DNA of 32,812 nucleotides from a bacterium. GTDB taxonomy: Bacteria > Hydrothermota > 32-111. The translations under genes were made by a program, and so were the position numbers. The DNA lies in assembly GCA_028698175.1 (NCBI GenBank), contig JAQVDU010000008.1, forward strand, positions 1-32,812. Direction: 5' to 3'. Shown here piece by piece: positions 23,454 to 30,610 of this stretch (position 1 is its first letter; every line of letters begins with the position of its first letter). The notes below the pieces were generated by a model, which was not told the DNA's origin, did not search any database, and saw nothing but the letters and a program-made list of their open reading frames with translations.

Positions 23454-25428
23454 AAAAGAGAGTCTTTACGCCATACTTGACCTTATAAGCGAACCTGCAA
23501 TCCTTGTGGATGAGCTCGGAAAAATCATCTTTGAAAACAAATCAGCCAAGACCTTTTGCTCAAATAATGATGAAGGCAGAGAATCCTGTTTTGACGTGGC
23601 AGAAAAGATACTTCAGGTTGGAATGAATGAAGGGCAACTGAAAGTAAAACTGCATGACAGAGTTGTTGAAATCCACTTTAAAATAGTCAAGCTTCACGGA
23701 TTCGCCTTTCTTGTCTTCTCTGACATTGAAAAGAGAATAAAGGAACTGAGCGACAAGCTGATAAAGTCGACAAATGAACTTGAATCAATCAATGAGGAAC
23801 TGACATCCGCGGAAGAGGAGGCGAAACGCAGAGAGGATGAAATAAGAAGAAAAAACATTGATTTTGTCAGAAGCGAAGAAAAGTACAAAGCCCTAGCAGA
23901 GACATCCTCTGATATTATAGTGATAGTGGATGAAAAATACCTGGTCAAATACGTGAACTCTTCAGCATTGAGTTACTTTAAAGGTTCAAGGGAGAATGTA
24001 ATCGGAAAGAGCATAAAACAGCTCTTTCCTTATGATGACGAAAAACAGAAGACAGCTCTTATAGATATGGTATTTAAAGAGAAAAAGCAGATGAAATTCG
24101 ATTCTGTGACAGTATTTCCGGACGGAGAGGTGTGGCTGGGGACAAGGCTTGTGCCGCTTTTCGACAGCGAAAAGAAAGTCGAGTCAGTGATGATGATATC
24201 CAGGGATATAACAGAGAGAAAGAGGATAGAGCTTGACAACCTTACTGTCAATGAAAGGTTCGGAAAGGTCTTCAAACATAATCCTTTGGGCATTCTGATA
24301 AGCAGAGCAGAGGACGGACACATAATCGATGCCAATGATTCATGCGAGGCAATCTTCGGATACCCTCCTGAAGAGCTTCTCGGCAGACCTGCGGGAATTC
24401 TTTACGAGAAGCCAGAAGAGAGGGCTTTTTTCGTGGACAGACTTCTAAGAGAGGGTCCGCAGAAAAACTATGAACTGAAGATACGGCGCAAGAACAATGA
24501 GATACGTACTGTTTTTCTTTCTGCAGATTACCTTGAGATAAACGAGGAGAGGTGCATACTGTCGATAATTCAGGACGTAACGGAAGAAGTGATAGCGAAC
24601 AATACGCGGGAAGTCCTCTTTGACATAGCTGACTCGGCATTCAGAGTGAAAGACCTCAGCTCCCTCTATCCTGAGATTCACAAATCCCTGAAAAAGGTGC
24701 TCAATGCCAACAATTTCTATGTGGCTGTCTACGAAAAATCGTCAGACACGATCAATTTTCCGTACTATCATGACGAAAAGGACGATTATGCGCCTTCGAA
24801 AAAATTCGGCAACGGCCTTACGGAGTATGCGCTGAAGAATAAGAAGCCGGTTCTTCTCTCCGGCGAAGAGATAAAAAAAATGGCTGAGAATGGAATCGTG
24901 GAGATAATAGGAACCCTTCCTGTGCAGTGGCTGGGCGTGCCGCTTCTCGGCGAGTCATTCACAGGAGTCCTTGCGGTTCAGCATTATGACGTTAATTACT
25001 CGTATACGCAGAACGACAAAAATATTCTTTACTTTGTTTCCAAGCAGATATCGAGGGGGATAGAAAACAAGGTCAAGGAAGAGCTTCTCATTCAGTCGGA
25101 GCTGAAGCACAGAATGCTTCTCGATTCTATAAAATCTCCGATTCTATCTCTCAGGGAGGATATGGAGATATTCTACTGCAACCAGTCATACGCGGATTTC
25201 GTGGGAAAGAAACTGTCAGACCTTGAAGGAAAGAATCTTTTGGAGATTTTCCCTGATTTTGAAAAGACAAAATCATTTGAGGCATTCAAAAAATGCATGA
25301 AAACTGGAGAGACACAGCAGGTGGAGGGAGAGGTTAAGGGAAAAAATGTCATCATCAATGCGAGAATTTACCGCACAAAGTGGGGAATCCTCTCTGTGGC
25401 TGAATCGATGGCTAAGAAGAGCTCCTGA
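23443..25428 (+). CDS. multi-PAS/GAF sensor protein without output domain
   Basis: A 661-residue soluble protein. A first PAS-like domain (about 5-95) is followed by a coiled coil rich in Glu/Lys (98-145). Then come PAS 2 (146-265, ending in MMISRDITERKR), PAS 3 (275-385, with GHIIDANDSCEAIFGYPPEELLG) and a GAF domain (about 390-545). PAS 4 (550-655, with YCNQSYADFVGKKLSDLEGKN) ends almost at the stop codon. There is no histidine kinase, GGDEF or other effector, and no membrane helix. It must work through a partner, for example a separate kinase, or be a truncated kinase. The start is a TTG with AAGGAA upstream, overlapping the ykgJ-like gene. The stop is a clean TGA 3 bp before the transporter gene. 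Confidence 0.85.
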   Translation: MDLKKESLYAILDLISEPAILVDELGKIIFENKSAKTFCSNNDEGRESCFDVAEKILQVGMNEGQLKVKLHDRVVEIHFKIVKLHGFAFLVFSDIEKRIKELSDKLIKSTNELESINEELTSAEEEAKRREDEIRRKNIDFVRSEEKYKALAETSSDIIVIVDEKYLVKYVNSSALSYFKGSRENVIGKSIKQLFPYDDEKQKTALIDMVFKEKKQMKFDSVTVFPDGEVWLGTRLVPLFDSEKKVESVMMISRDITERKRIELDNLTVNERFGKVFKHNPLGILISRAEDGHIIDANDSCEAIFGYPPEELLGRPAGILYEKPEERAFFVDRLLREGPQKNYELKIRRKNNEIRTVFLSADYLEINEERCILSIIQDVTEEVIANNTREVLFDIADSAFRVKDLSSLYPEIHKSLKKVLNANNFYVAVYEKSSDTINFPYYHDEKDDYAPSKKFGNGLTEYALKNKKPVLLSGEEIKKMAENGIVEIIGTLPVQWLGVPLLGESFTGVLAVQHYDVNYSYTQNDKNILYFVSKQISRGIENKVKEELLIQSELKHRMLLDSIKSPILSLREDMEIFYCNQSYADFVGKKLSDLEGKNLLEIFPDFEKTKSFEAFKKCMKTGETQQVEGEVKGKNVIINARIYRTKWGILSVAESMAKKSS

Positions 25429-25431
25429 CAG

Positions 25432-26670
25432 ATGAATGTCTTTCCGCTTGTATTGGTTTTTATTGTTCTTCTGGCGACAGCGGCAAGAACGTACCTTCCC
25501 TTCAAAATTGAAATATGGGCCATAATGCTCTTTGCTGCCATCCTTGCAGTTCTTTCGCGCTCCATAGGAATCATGGATGCGGCAAAATCCATATCTTTGG
25601 ATGTGATGCTCTTTCTTTTTTTCATGTTCATTCTGGGAGAGGTTCTTGAGGAGAGCGGATTTCTTTACGTTCTTGAATACAAAATCTTCAGCGGCGCGAA
25701 GAGCAGAGAGAGGATTCTTTTATATGCCATATTCTCAATGGCTCTTCTCTCATACTTTTTTATGAATGACACAATAGCTGTCATAGGAACCCCTCTGATG
25801 CTCTTTCTTGCAAAGAGACACTCTATGAATCATAAAATGCTTCTTCTCACCCTTGCGTTTTCCATAACGATAGGGAGCGTAGCAAGTCCGATAGGCAATC
25901 CGCAAAATCTCCTCATAGCAGTCAGGTCCGGAATAAATGAACCGTTTTCGGAATTTGCAAAATACCTGCTGATACCTTCGGCAATAAACCTTTTCGCTCT
26001 CTTCATCGTCATAAAAATTTTCTACAGAGAGGAATTTGAAAAAACGGATGCGCTCAACCATGAAAAAAGAGAGGTTGGGGACTATGCTATGTACGGATAT
26101 GCAAAGGTTTCAGTGCTTATTCTTGTCATCGTTCTTATCGCATGGATTCTTTCGAGGTTTCTCTTCCGCGGAACGGATATACCCCTCTATGCTATACCAA
26201 TACTTCCTGCATTGTACGGTCTCGCGTCGTCAAAGAGAAAGAAAAAGATTATCGGGCGTATAGATTACAAAACCCTGCTCTTTTTTGCGGGTATGTTTGT
26301 TTTAATGAAGGCTCTGTACATAAACGGAGAGCCGAAGATCCTCTTTGATGCGGCGCAGAAAGCTGTGAATGTTCCGACGACTCTTGCTCTGAGCATATTT
26401 ATAAGCCAGATAATATCCAATGTTCCGTTTGTAGCGCTCTTCCTTGACGCAATAAAATCAACGGGCGGTAATGAGATTCTCATGGCTCTTGCCGCAGGGA
26501 GCACCATTGCAGGAAATCTATTCATACTCGGAGCGGCAAGCAATGTGATAATAATACAGAGAGCGGAAAGAGAGGGCAAGACCCTCTCTTTCCTTGAATT
26601 TTCAAAATGCGGAATTCTTCTTACGGTTGTTAATTTTCTGGTCTATTGGGCATATTTTTCTTTGATATGA
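25432..26670 (+). CDS. ArsB/NhaD-type ion transporter
   Basis: A 412-residue polytopic membrane protein with roughly ten to twelve helices, of the ion transporter superfamily that includes ArsB, NhaD and citrate carriers. SVASPIGNPQNLLIA (about 149-163) matches the SxxTPxGNP signature of the first repeat. ISQIISNVPFVALFL and GAASNVIIIQRAE match the second. The substrate could be arsenite, Na+/H+ or a carboxylate; nothing nearby (no arsR or arsC) supports arsenite. It begins 3 bp after the PAS/GAF gene, so the sensor may modulate it or merely be cotranscribed. It converges with the next gene with one base between stop codons. Confidence 0.82.
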   Translation: MNVFPLVLVFIVLLATAARTYLPFKIEIWAIMLFAAILAVLSRSIGIMDAAKSISLDVMLFLFFMFILGEVLEESGFLYVLEYKIFSGAKSRERILLYAIFSMALLSYFFMNDTIAVIGTPLMLFLAKRHSMNHKMLLLTLAFSITIGSVASPIGNPQNLLIAVRSGINEPFSEFAKYLLIPSAINLFALFIVIKIFYREEFEKTDALNHEKREVGDYAMYGYAKVSVLILVIVLIAWILSRFLFRGTDIPLYAIPILPALYGLASSKRKKKIIGRIDYKTLLFFAGMFVLMKALYINGEPKILFDAAQKAVNVPTTLALSIFISQIISNVPFVALFLDAIKSTGGNEILMALAAGSTIAGNLFILGAASNVIIIQRAEREGKTLSFLEFSKCGILLTVVNFLVYWAYFSLI

Positions 26671-26671
26671 C

Positions 26672-27325
26672 CTACTCTCCTGTTCCTCCGAATAAAACTC
26701 CGAGCGAACAGTTCACTCTCAAAGGTCTGTCTTCCGGCTGATTGTAAACCGTTGCTCCGTCATCCAGCTGCCACTGCCATCCGAACCCGTATACGACTCC
26801 GCCCTTCAAAGAGAGGGCGATGAAATCCTTAAGCTTGTAAAGGAGCATAAGAGATGCCCCGACCTCCATGCCTCCTCTCGTTATCGTGGAGACCCTTCCG
26901 GGATTTAAAAGAAGAGAATCAAATGATATATCCGACAGATTGGGCCTCAGCTTCATGTCCTCTCCTCCTCCTCCGAGCCCAAGTATTATTCCTAAATTCA
27001 AAACCTTCAAATCAAACATAGGGCCGAATTCAAACATTCCTGAGCCGTATGAATAATCTATCTTGAGGTCCTGCGTCGCATAAGTTCTTGAAGCTCCGAA
27101 TCCGCTGCCACCCATCGCAAAATTCTTTGTTATAAAGATTCCTCCTCCCCCGGCTCCGTAGAGAATACCGTCAAGCTCTATTCCAACCTGAGAGAGAGAT
27201 GAATTGATATTGTCATTCTTCTGATAGGTTCCTCCTATAAGCAATCCTCCGTAACCGCCTGATTCAGGGAAGGCAATGATAAAAGCAAACAAAATGAAAA
27301 CAATCGAGATGAATGATTTTTTCAT
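26672..27325 (-). CDS. exported glycine-rich protein, possible outer-membrane protein
   Basis: A 217-residue protein with a signal peptide ending near AFP (residue 20). The mature part is rich in glycine and alternating hydrophobic residues (YGAGGGGIFITKNFAMGG, GIILGLGGGGEDM) and may form a small beta structure in the outer membrane or periplasm. No family assignment. AAGGAGAG precedes the ATG, which overlaps the upstream LiaF-like gene as ATGA, so the two are a coupled pair. Confidence 0.65.
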   Translation of the reverse strand: MKKSFISIVFILFAFIIAFPESGGYGGLLIGGTYQKNDNINSSLSQVGIELDGILYGAGGGGIFITKNFAMGGSGFGASRTYATQDLKIDYSYGSGMFEFGPMFDLKVLNLGIILGLGGGGEDMKLRPNLSDISFDSLLLNPGRVSTITRGGMEVGASLMLLYKLKDFIALSLKGGVVYGFGWQWQLDDGATVYNQPEDRPLRVNCSLGVLFGGTGE

Positions 27326-27693
27326 ATTCTCTCCTTGTCGTTTGTGTTAATATTGCCACCCTTGCTGAAGCGTATCTCAAGAAGACCGCTTATGATTGTA
27401 AATGAACCTACCGCGATAAAGAATATGGGCATAAACTGAAACGGGGCGTCAACCATTTTCATTATTCCGAAGAGAGTGAATAAAGTGCCGAAAAAGTAGC
27501 CGGAGGTTGATTTTACGCCTCCGAAATTTTTTATTAAATTTGCCGCGATGAGAATCGCTCCGGTTGCAATGAGCCAAGACCCGTTAGGAACAAAACTTCC
27601 GGGAAGAAGCCAGAGCACTCCCGTCATAATGAAGAAGGCCGCCCATGCAAGCGAATCTATGAGATTTCCGAAAGATTTCTTTTGATTGTTCAT
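27322..27693 (-). CDS. four-helix membrane protein, LiaF-like transmembrane domain
   Basis: A 123-residue protein with four predicted helices. AFFIMTGVLWLLPG and SWLIATGAILIAANLI have the G-x-L-(W/L)-LL plus W-(P/L)-x-(I/L)-I-x-(I/A)-G pattern of LiaI-LiaF-like (DUF5668) domains. It resembles the membrane part of the protein at 19655-19960, so the window has two copies of this domain type. I start it at the ATG at 27693 with AAGGAG upstream rather than at 27723, which lies in the leader. It is cotranscribed with the glycine-rich protein. Confidence 0.7.
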   Translation of the reverse strand: MNNQKKSFGNLIDSLAWAAFFIMTGVLWLLPGSFVPNGSWLIATGAILIAANLIKNFGGVKSTSGYFFGTLFTLFGIMKMVDAPFQFMPIFFIAVGSFTIISGLLEIRFSKGGNINTNDKERI

Positions 27694-27711
27694 ATACGCT
27701 CCTTTTTTACG

Positions 27712-27739
27712 ATTATATTTCATAATACGTAATAATCAA
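27712..27739 (-). promoter_or_regulatory. sigma-70-type promoter of the LiaF-like/glycine-rich pair
   Basis: On the minus strand TTGATT (27739-27734), 16-bp spacer, perfect TATAAT (27717-27712), followed by AAGGAG and the ATG at 27693. Confidence 0.7.
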
Positions 27740-27813
27740 TAGAATAATTACAAAAAAACGTTTGATTGCTTACTCATCTGCAGTCCTTCATCTTTGCCCT
27801 TCAGAATAAAAAT

Positions 27814-27846
27814 AAACACAAATCAAACACAAATCAAACACAAATA
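27814..27846. repeat. 11-bp tandem repeat, three units
   Basis: AAACACAAATC, AAACACAAATC, AAACACAAATA lie head to tail with a single final mismatch. Confidence 0.85.
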
Positions 27847-27927
27847 CAACTGGCTGTTGGCGGGTTTAGCGCCGTCTCACACAGCATGCATCCGCGTCTT
27901 TGACTGCGGTGTCCTTGATTCAGCGTT

Positions 27928-27950
27928 GGGACAGTACTTCGTGCTGTCCC
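27928..27950. repeat. REP-like palindrome, copy 2
   Basis: GGGACAGTAC-TTC-GTGCTGTCCC, with one T-G mismatch in the stem. It has the same orientation as the copy at 28032. Confidence 0.8.
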
Positions 27951-28031
27951 CATACACCTCCGTCGGGACGCTTCGCCTGCCGTCCTCGCCGGCTTATAGC
28001 TTTCACTTTCAATAAGTATTGAATTCTGTTG

Positions 28032-28058
28032 TGGGGACAGTACTTCGTGCTGTCCCCA
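28032..28058. repeat. REP-like palindrome, copy 3
   Basis: TGGGGACAGTAC-TTC-GTGCTGTCCCCA, a 12-bp stem with one wobble. It matches copy 2 in orientation and is inverted relative to copies 4 and 5. Confidence 0.85.
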
Positions 28059-28107
28059 ACCTTTGGTTTATGACAAATGGAGCCGGGGACTCCATAATAG
28101 AGGGAGC

Positions 28108-28146
28108 GGGTTGACCAAAAGTTTTAGAAGATTGTTGTAAAGACAA
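28108..28146. repeat. 40-bp dispersed element, copy 2
   Basis: GGGTTGACCAAAAG then TTTTAGAAGATTGTTG then TAAAGACAA is nearly identical to 5954-5993. It is followed by TTAATCATAT/ATGTGATTAA, a 10-bp inverted repeat with one wobble, where copy 1 has CTTACTC/GAGTAAG. The conserved block plus variable stem therefore recurs. Confidence 0.7.
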
Positions 28147-28255
28147 GTCACTTAATCATATGTGATACCAGGATGTGATTAATAACTTCTCTTTACAGAT
28201 ACTCATGAGAAACCTGGCATTAGCGCTATGCAGTACCGATGTTTCATATGATTAT

Positions 28256-28282
28256 TGGGGACAGCACGAAGTACTGTCCCCA
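28256..28282. repeat. REP-like palindrome, copy 4
   Basis: TGGGGACAGCAC-GAA-GTACTGTCCCCA, the reverse-complement orientation of copies 2 and 3. Confidence 0.85.
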
Positions 28283-28323
28283 CAGAAGTATTGATGCACG
28301 TAAGCTCTAAGTGCATATAATAT

Positions 28324-28350
28324 TGGGGACAGCACAAAGTACTGTCCCCA
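28324..28350. repeat. REP-like palindrome, copy 5
   Basis: TGGGGACAGCAC-AAA-GTACTGTCCCCA, same orientation as copy 4 and 68 bp from it. Confidence 0.85.
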
Positions 28351-28358
28351 CCAAGTAC

Positions 28359-28424
28359 ATCATGTGGGCCGGCTGTAGTTGTTGGAATGCTGTTTTCAGC
28401 ACTCCAACTCTAACCCATCATGAT
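28359..28424. repeat. nested inverted repeat (cruciform or structured RNA candidate)
   Basis: An inner hairpin GTTGGAATGCTG-TTTT-CAGCACTCCAAC (28381-28408, 12 bp with one mismatch) sits inside an outer ATCATGTGGG/CCCATCATGAT pair (28359-28368 with 28414-28424, one bulge). No family is recognised. Confidence 0.6.
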
Positions 28425-28544
28425 ATGCTGCCGATGATGATGTCCGAATGAACGCTACGCTTCCTGCCGCCACATACATTTGTATTTGGTTTGATCCTGC
28501 AGGGCGGAGACAGAGGTAATCAGCACACCGTAAGACCGGGGGGG

Positions 28545-28572
28545 TTGACTATGTTTTATAAATCATTATAAA
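28545..28572 (+). promoter_or_regulatory. promoter of the EamA gene, leaderless geometry
   Basis: TTGACT (28545-28550), 16-bp spacer, TATAAA (28567-28572), then seven bases to the ATG at 28580. The -35 box begins exactly 35 nt before the ATG, as at prmA. No ribosome-binding site is present. Confidence 0.6.
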
Positions 28573-28579
28573 TGTATTC

Positions 28580-29467
28580 ATGAAAAATAAAAGGAACCTG
28601 CTCTACATATACGGCTTGATTCCGGCAGTAATATGGGGAGTTTCATTCATCGCCACAAAGCAGGCAGTCTCTGAGGTTCCACCATCCACTCTCGGCTTCA
28701 TAAGGTTCATAATCGCCTATGCTGTACTTGAAATCGTTACGCTTATTAAGAGAGAATCCTTTCAAACAAAGATTCCTTCAAGGGAGAGGTGGGTGCTCTT
28801 TCTTATGGGCTTCTTCGGAGTGACCCTCTACTTTGTGGGAGAGAATTACGGACTTCAGCACACATCCTCATCAAACGGTTCTCTTATCGTCTCTACAATA
28901 CCGATATTCACCCTTATAGCAGAGAGGATTGTCTACAGAAGAAGGCCATCCCTTATCACAACCATCGGACTTATCATGAGTTTTGTGGGGATTTATTTCT
29001 TAATCTTCGGATTCTCCTTTATCAAAGATGTAAACGTGCGAGGGGACCTTGTAATGTTTGTGCCGGTCTTTTCATGGGTTGTATTTACTTACATATCAAA
29101 AAAGAAGCAGACATCTCTTTCGACTCTGATTGTGACAAAGGAGATGACATTCTACGGCGCAGTCTCATTCTTTCCATTCATGTTCTTTGAGCTGAAGTCC
29201 GGACTATGCTTCTTCCGCCTCTCGGTTCTCACGTGGATTTCCATAATCTACCTTGCTGTGATTTGCTCATCCTTTGCATATGTGCTATGGAACAAGGGTC
29301 TTAAGGAGTATGACGAAAAGAAGGTCAACTCTTTCATATATACAATACCTGTCTTTACAATCATTGCGGAGCTGATAATATCCCGCTCCCTTCCAAAGCT
29401 TTCAATGGTTCTCTCTTCGATTCTCATAATAGCCGGCCTATTCATAACTCACAGAGAAGCCAAGTGA
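28580..29467 (+). CDS. EamA-family (DMT superfamily) transporter
   Basis: A 295-residue membrane protein with about ten helices in two EamA repeats. The first repeat starts IPAVIWGVSFIATKQAV with PPSTLGFIRF following. The second ends YTIPVFTIIAELIISR and a final hydrophobic helix before a basic tail. Such exporters move amino acids, purines or other metabolites; the substrate is not predictable. It stands alone behind its own promoter, without a ribosome-binding site, next to the palindrome-rich spacer. Confidence 0.88.
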   Translation: MKNKRNLLYIYGLIPAVIWGVSFIATKQAVSEVPPSTLGFIRFIIAYAVLEIVTLIKRESFQTKIPSRERWVLFLMGFFGVTLYFVGENYGLQHTSSSNGSLIVSTIPIFTLIAERIVYRRRPSLITTIGLIMSFVGIYFLIFGFSFIKDVNVRGDLVMFVPVFSWVVFTYISKKKQTSLSTLIVTKEMTFYGAVSFFPFMFFELKSGLCFFRLSVLTWISIIYLAVICSSFAYVLWNKGLKEYDEKKVNSFIYTIPVFTIIAELIISRSLPKLSMVLSSILIIAGLFITHREAK

Positions 29468-29468
29468 C

Positions 29469-29485
29469 AAAAACGTAGGTTTTTT
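29469..29485 (+). terminator. weak AT-rich hairpin after the EamA gene
   Basis: AAAAAC-GTAG-GTTTTTT is a small stem followed by T; a TTACA...TGTAA repeat overlaps it. It may end the EamA transcript but is thermodynamically weak. Confidence 0.3.
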
Positions 29486-29550
29486 ACATTTTTGTAATGA
29501 TTCTTGCTCTCTTTTATTTTGTAAGTTGCGCAATTAAGGGAATTTCTTGT

Positions 29551-29568
29551 TTGGCATGCGCGTTGCTT
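29551..29568 (+). promoter_or_regulatory. sigma-54-type (-24/-12) promoter
   Basis: TTGGCATGCGCGTTGCTT matches the -24/-12 consensus TTGGCACG-N4-TTGCT, with the GG and GC pairs exactly 12 bp apart. The predicted start near 29578 precedes AAGGAGG (29588-29594) and the ATG at 29599. It predicts RpoN-dependent, activator-controlled expression of the downstream exported-protein genes. No enhancer-binding activator gene is in the window. Confidence 0.65.
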
Positions 29569-29598
29569 TGGTAATGGTCAACCAAACAAGGAGGCACG

Positions 29599-29973
29599 AT
29601 GAAAAAAATATTGACGGTTCTTTTAACAGCGGCTCTTATACTTTCTAGCGTCTTTGTGCTGGCTGAAGAGAATAAAGAGCTGAACAAAGAGAATTCAGAA
29701 GAGCTCAATCAGGAAAAAGAAGAGAATAAAGGAACAACTGAAAACAAGGAACAGAACAAAAACCTTGAGCAGAACAGAATCAAAAATCAGGAGAAAAACT
29801 TTGTCGACGAAGACGGAGACGGAATATGCGACAATGCCAAGGACGGCGACGGAGAGAAGAACATGTATCAGCACAGAAACCAGAACCAGACGAGGAATCA
29901 GAATAACAATGACAACAGCACAAACGGCAAGACCCAGAGAAAGGGCGATGACAACAAGCCAGGCAAAAAATAG
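29599..29973 (+). CDS. small exported acidic protein with DxDxDG calcium-binding-like motif
   Basis: A 124-residue protein with a signal peptide (cleavage probably after VLA, residue 22). The mature chain is low complexity: first Glu/Asn/Lys/Gln repeats (ENKELNKENSEELNQEKEE), then FVDEDGDGICDNAKDGDGEK (about 68-87). That block looks like a calcium-binding EF-hand or thrombospondin type 3 loop. An Asn/Gln/Arg-rich tail follows. AAGGAGG precedes the ATG and a sigma-54-type promoter lies 31-48 bp upstream. It is the first gene of the operon, and a hairpin pair separates it from the next. Disordered and secreted; function unknown. Confidence 0.75.
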   Translation: MKKILTVLLTAALILSSVFVLAEENKELNKENSEELNQEKEENKGTTENKEQNKNLEQNRIKNQEKNFVDEDGDGICDNAKDGDGEKNMYQHRNQNQTRNQNNNDNSTNGKTQRKGDDNKPGKK

Positions 29974-30610
29974 TCCTCACACTCCCTTTTTTAATATAAC
30001 TCAAGCCTTGAGGGGACAATGGTCCCCTCTCGGTCTTTTTCTGACCATTGTTTTTTCAGTTTCGCTCTCTGCGAACTCTTCACCGTCGGACGCCACATCT
30101 TTTATCGGTTACAGGGATGAAAACAGAGACGGGGTCAATGATATTTACTGCGACAAAAACGGAGACGGAATCAATGATGTTGACGGAAAAGAGATATTTC
30201 TGAAGGTGAAATACGAAGACAATGACAATGACAACAGAAATGACCTCTTTATAGACGAGGACGGAGACGGAGTCAATGACGTTTATTTGATGTCAAACAG
30301 TATGCCTGTAATAGACAATGACAATGACAAAATTAACGATATAACCGGAATAAAATACAAGAAGGGATTCTACAGCGGGTCGCTCTTCGGTCTTGCCATT
30401 GAAGAGAAGGGGCTCTGGCTTGAAGATTTTAGGGATGATGACAGCGATTTCTGCGACGATGAAGTCAAAGCCGAAATTATTAAAGACAAAAACGACGTCT
30501 TTAAGGATGAGGACGGAGACGGAATAAGCGATGACAGGGAGAGCGTAATGAATAAGAGACGTTACCGCTCCATATTCAAAAGAGTGATCAAAAAGGGGAA
30601 GAACAAGTGA
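29948..30610 (+). CDS. exported DxDxDG-repeat (calcium-binding-like) protein
   Basis: About 220 residues if started at the ATG at 29948, which overlaps the previous gene by 26 nt; a TTG at 30008 is an alternative. The ORF-track start at 29765 reads through the previous gene in another frame and gives an Arg/Thr-rich artefact. A signal peptide (PLGLFLTIVFSVSLSA) precedes at least four acidic loops: DENRDGVND, DKNGDGINDVDG, DEDGDGVND and DEDGDGISDD, plus DNDNDNRND. These resemble thrombospondin type 3 or dockerin-like calcium sites. The C-terminus is basic. An attenuator-like hairpin pair lies in the signal-peptide region. The next gene overlaps as GTGA. Confidence 0.75.
   Translation: MTTSQAKNSPHTPFFNITQALRGQWSPLGLFLTIVFSVSLSANSSPSDATSFIGYRDENRDGVNDIYCDKNGDGINDVDGKEIFLKVKYEDNDNDNRNDLFIDEDGDGVNDVYLMSNSMPVIDNDNDKINDITGIKYKKGFYSGSLFGLAIEEKGLWLEDFRDDDSDFCDDEVKAEIIKDKNDVFKDEDGDGISDDRESVMNKRRYRSIFKRVIKKGKNK
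30010..30056 (+). promoter_or_regulatory. attenuator-like mutually exclusive hairpins
   Basis: Hairpin A is GAGGGGAC-AATG-GTCCCCTC (30010-30029), 8 perfect pairs. Hairpin B pairs ACAATGGTC (30016-30024) with GACCATTGT (30043-30051), 9 perfect pairs, followed at once by a T tract (30051-30056). They share 30016-30024 and cannot both form. B has terminator form and A could prevent it. Regulation is inferred. Confidence 0.5.

Larger units (their letters stand above)
27740..28544. other. gene-free repeat and palindrome region
   Basis: About 800 bp without a credible gene; the 73-aa ORF at 27794 is made of repeat sequence. It contains an 11-bp triple repeat, four REP-like palindromes in two opposing pairs, the second copy of the 40-bp dispersed element with an adjacent inverted repeat, and a nested 66-bp inverted repeat. 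Base composition is visibly richer in GC than the flanks. It resembles an accumulation site for small mobile or structured elements. Confidence 0.7.

Noticed and set aside
27794-28015. 73-aa ORF in the palindrome region
   Set aside because: Made of the 11-bp repeat and a REP-like palindrome, without a ribosome-binding site or any motif.
27928-28350. Possible CRISPR array from repeated GGGGACAG units
   Set aside because: Unit spacing is irregular (about 105, 224 and 68 bp), orientation changes between copies, and no cas genes are nearby.
29765-29947. N-terminal part of the 281-aa ORF at 29765
   Set aside because: It reads gene 29599-29973 in a shifted frame, giving an Arg/Thr-rich composition without a signal peptide. 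The real gene starts later.
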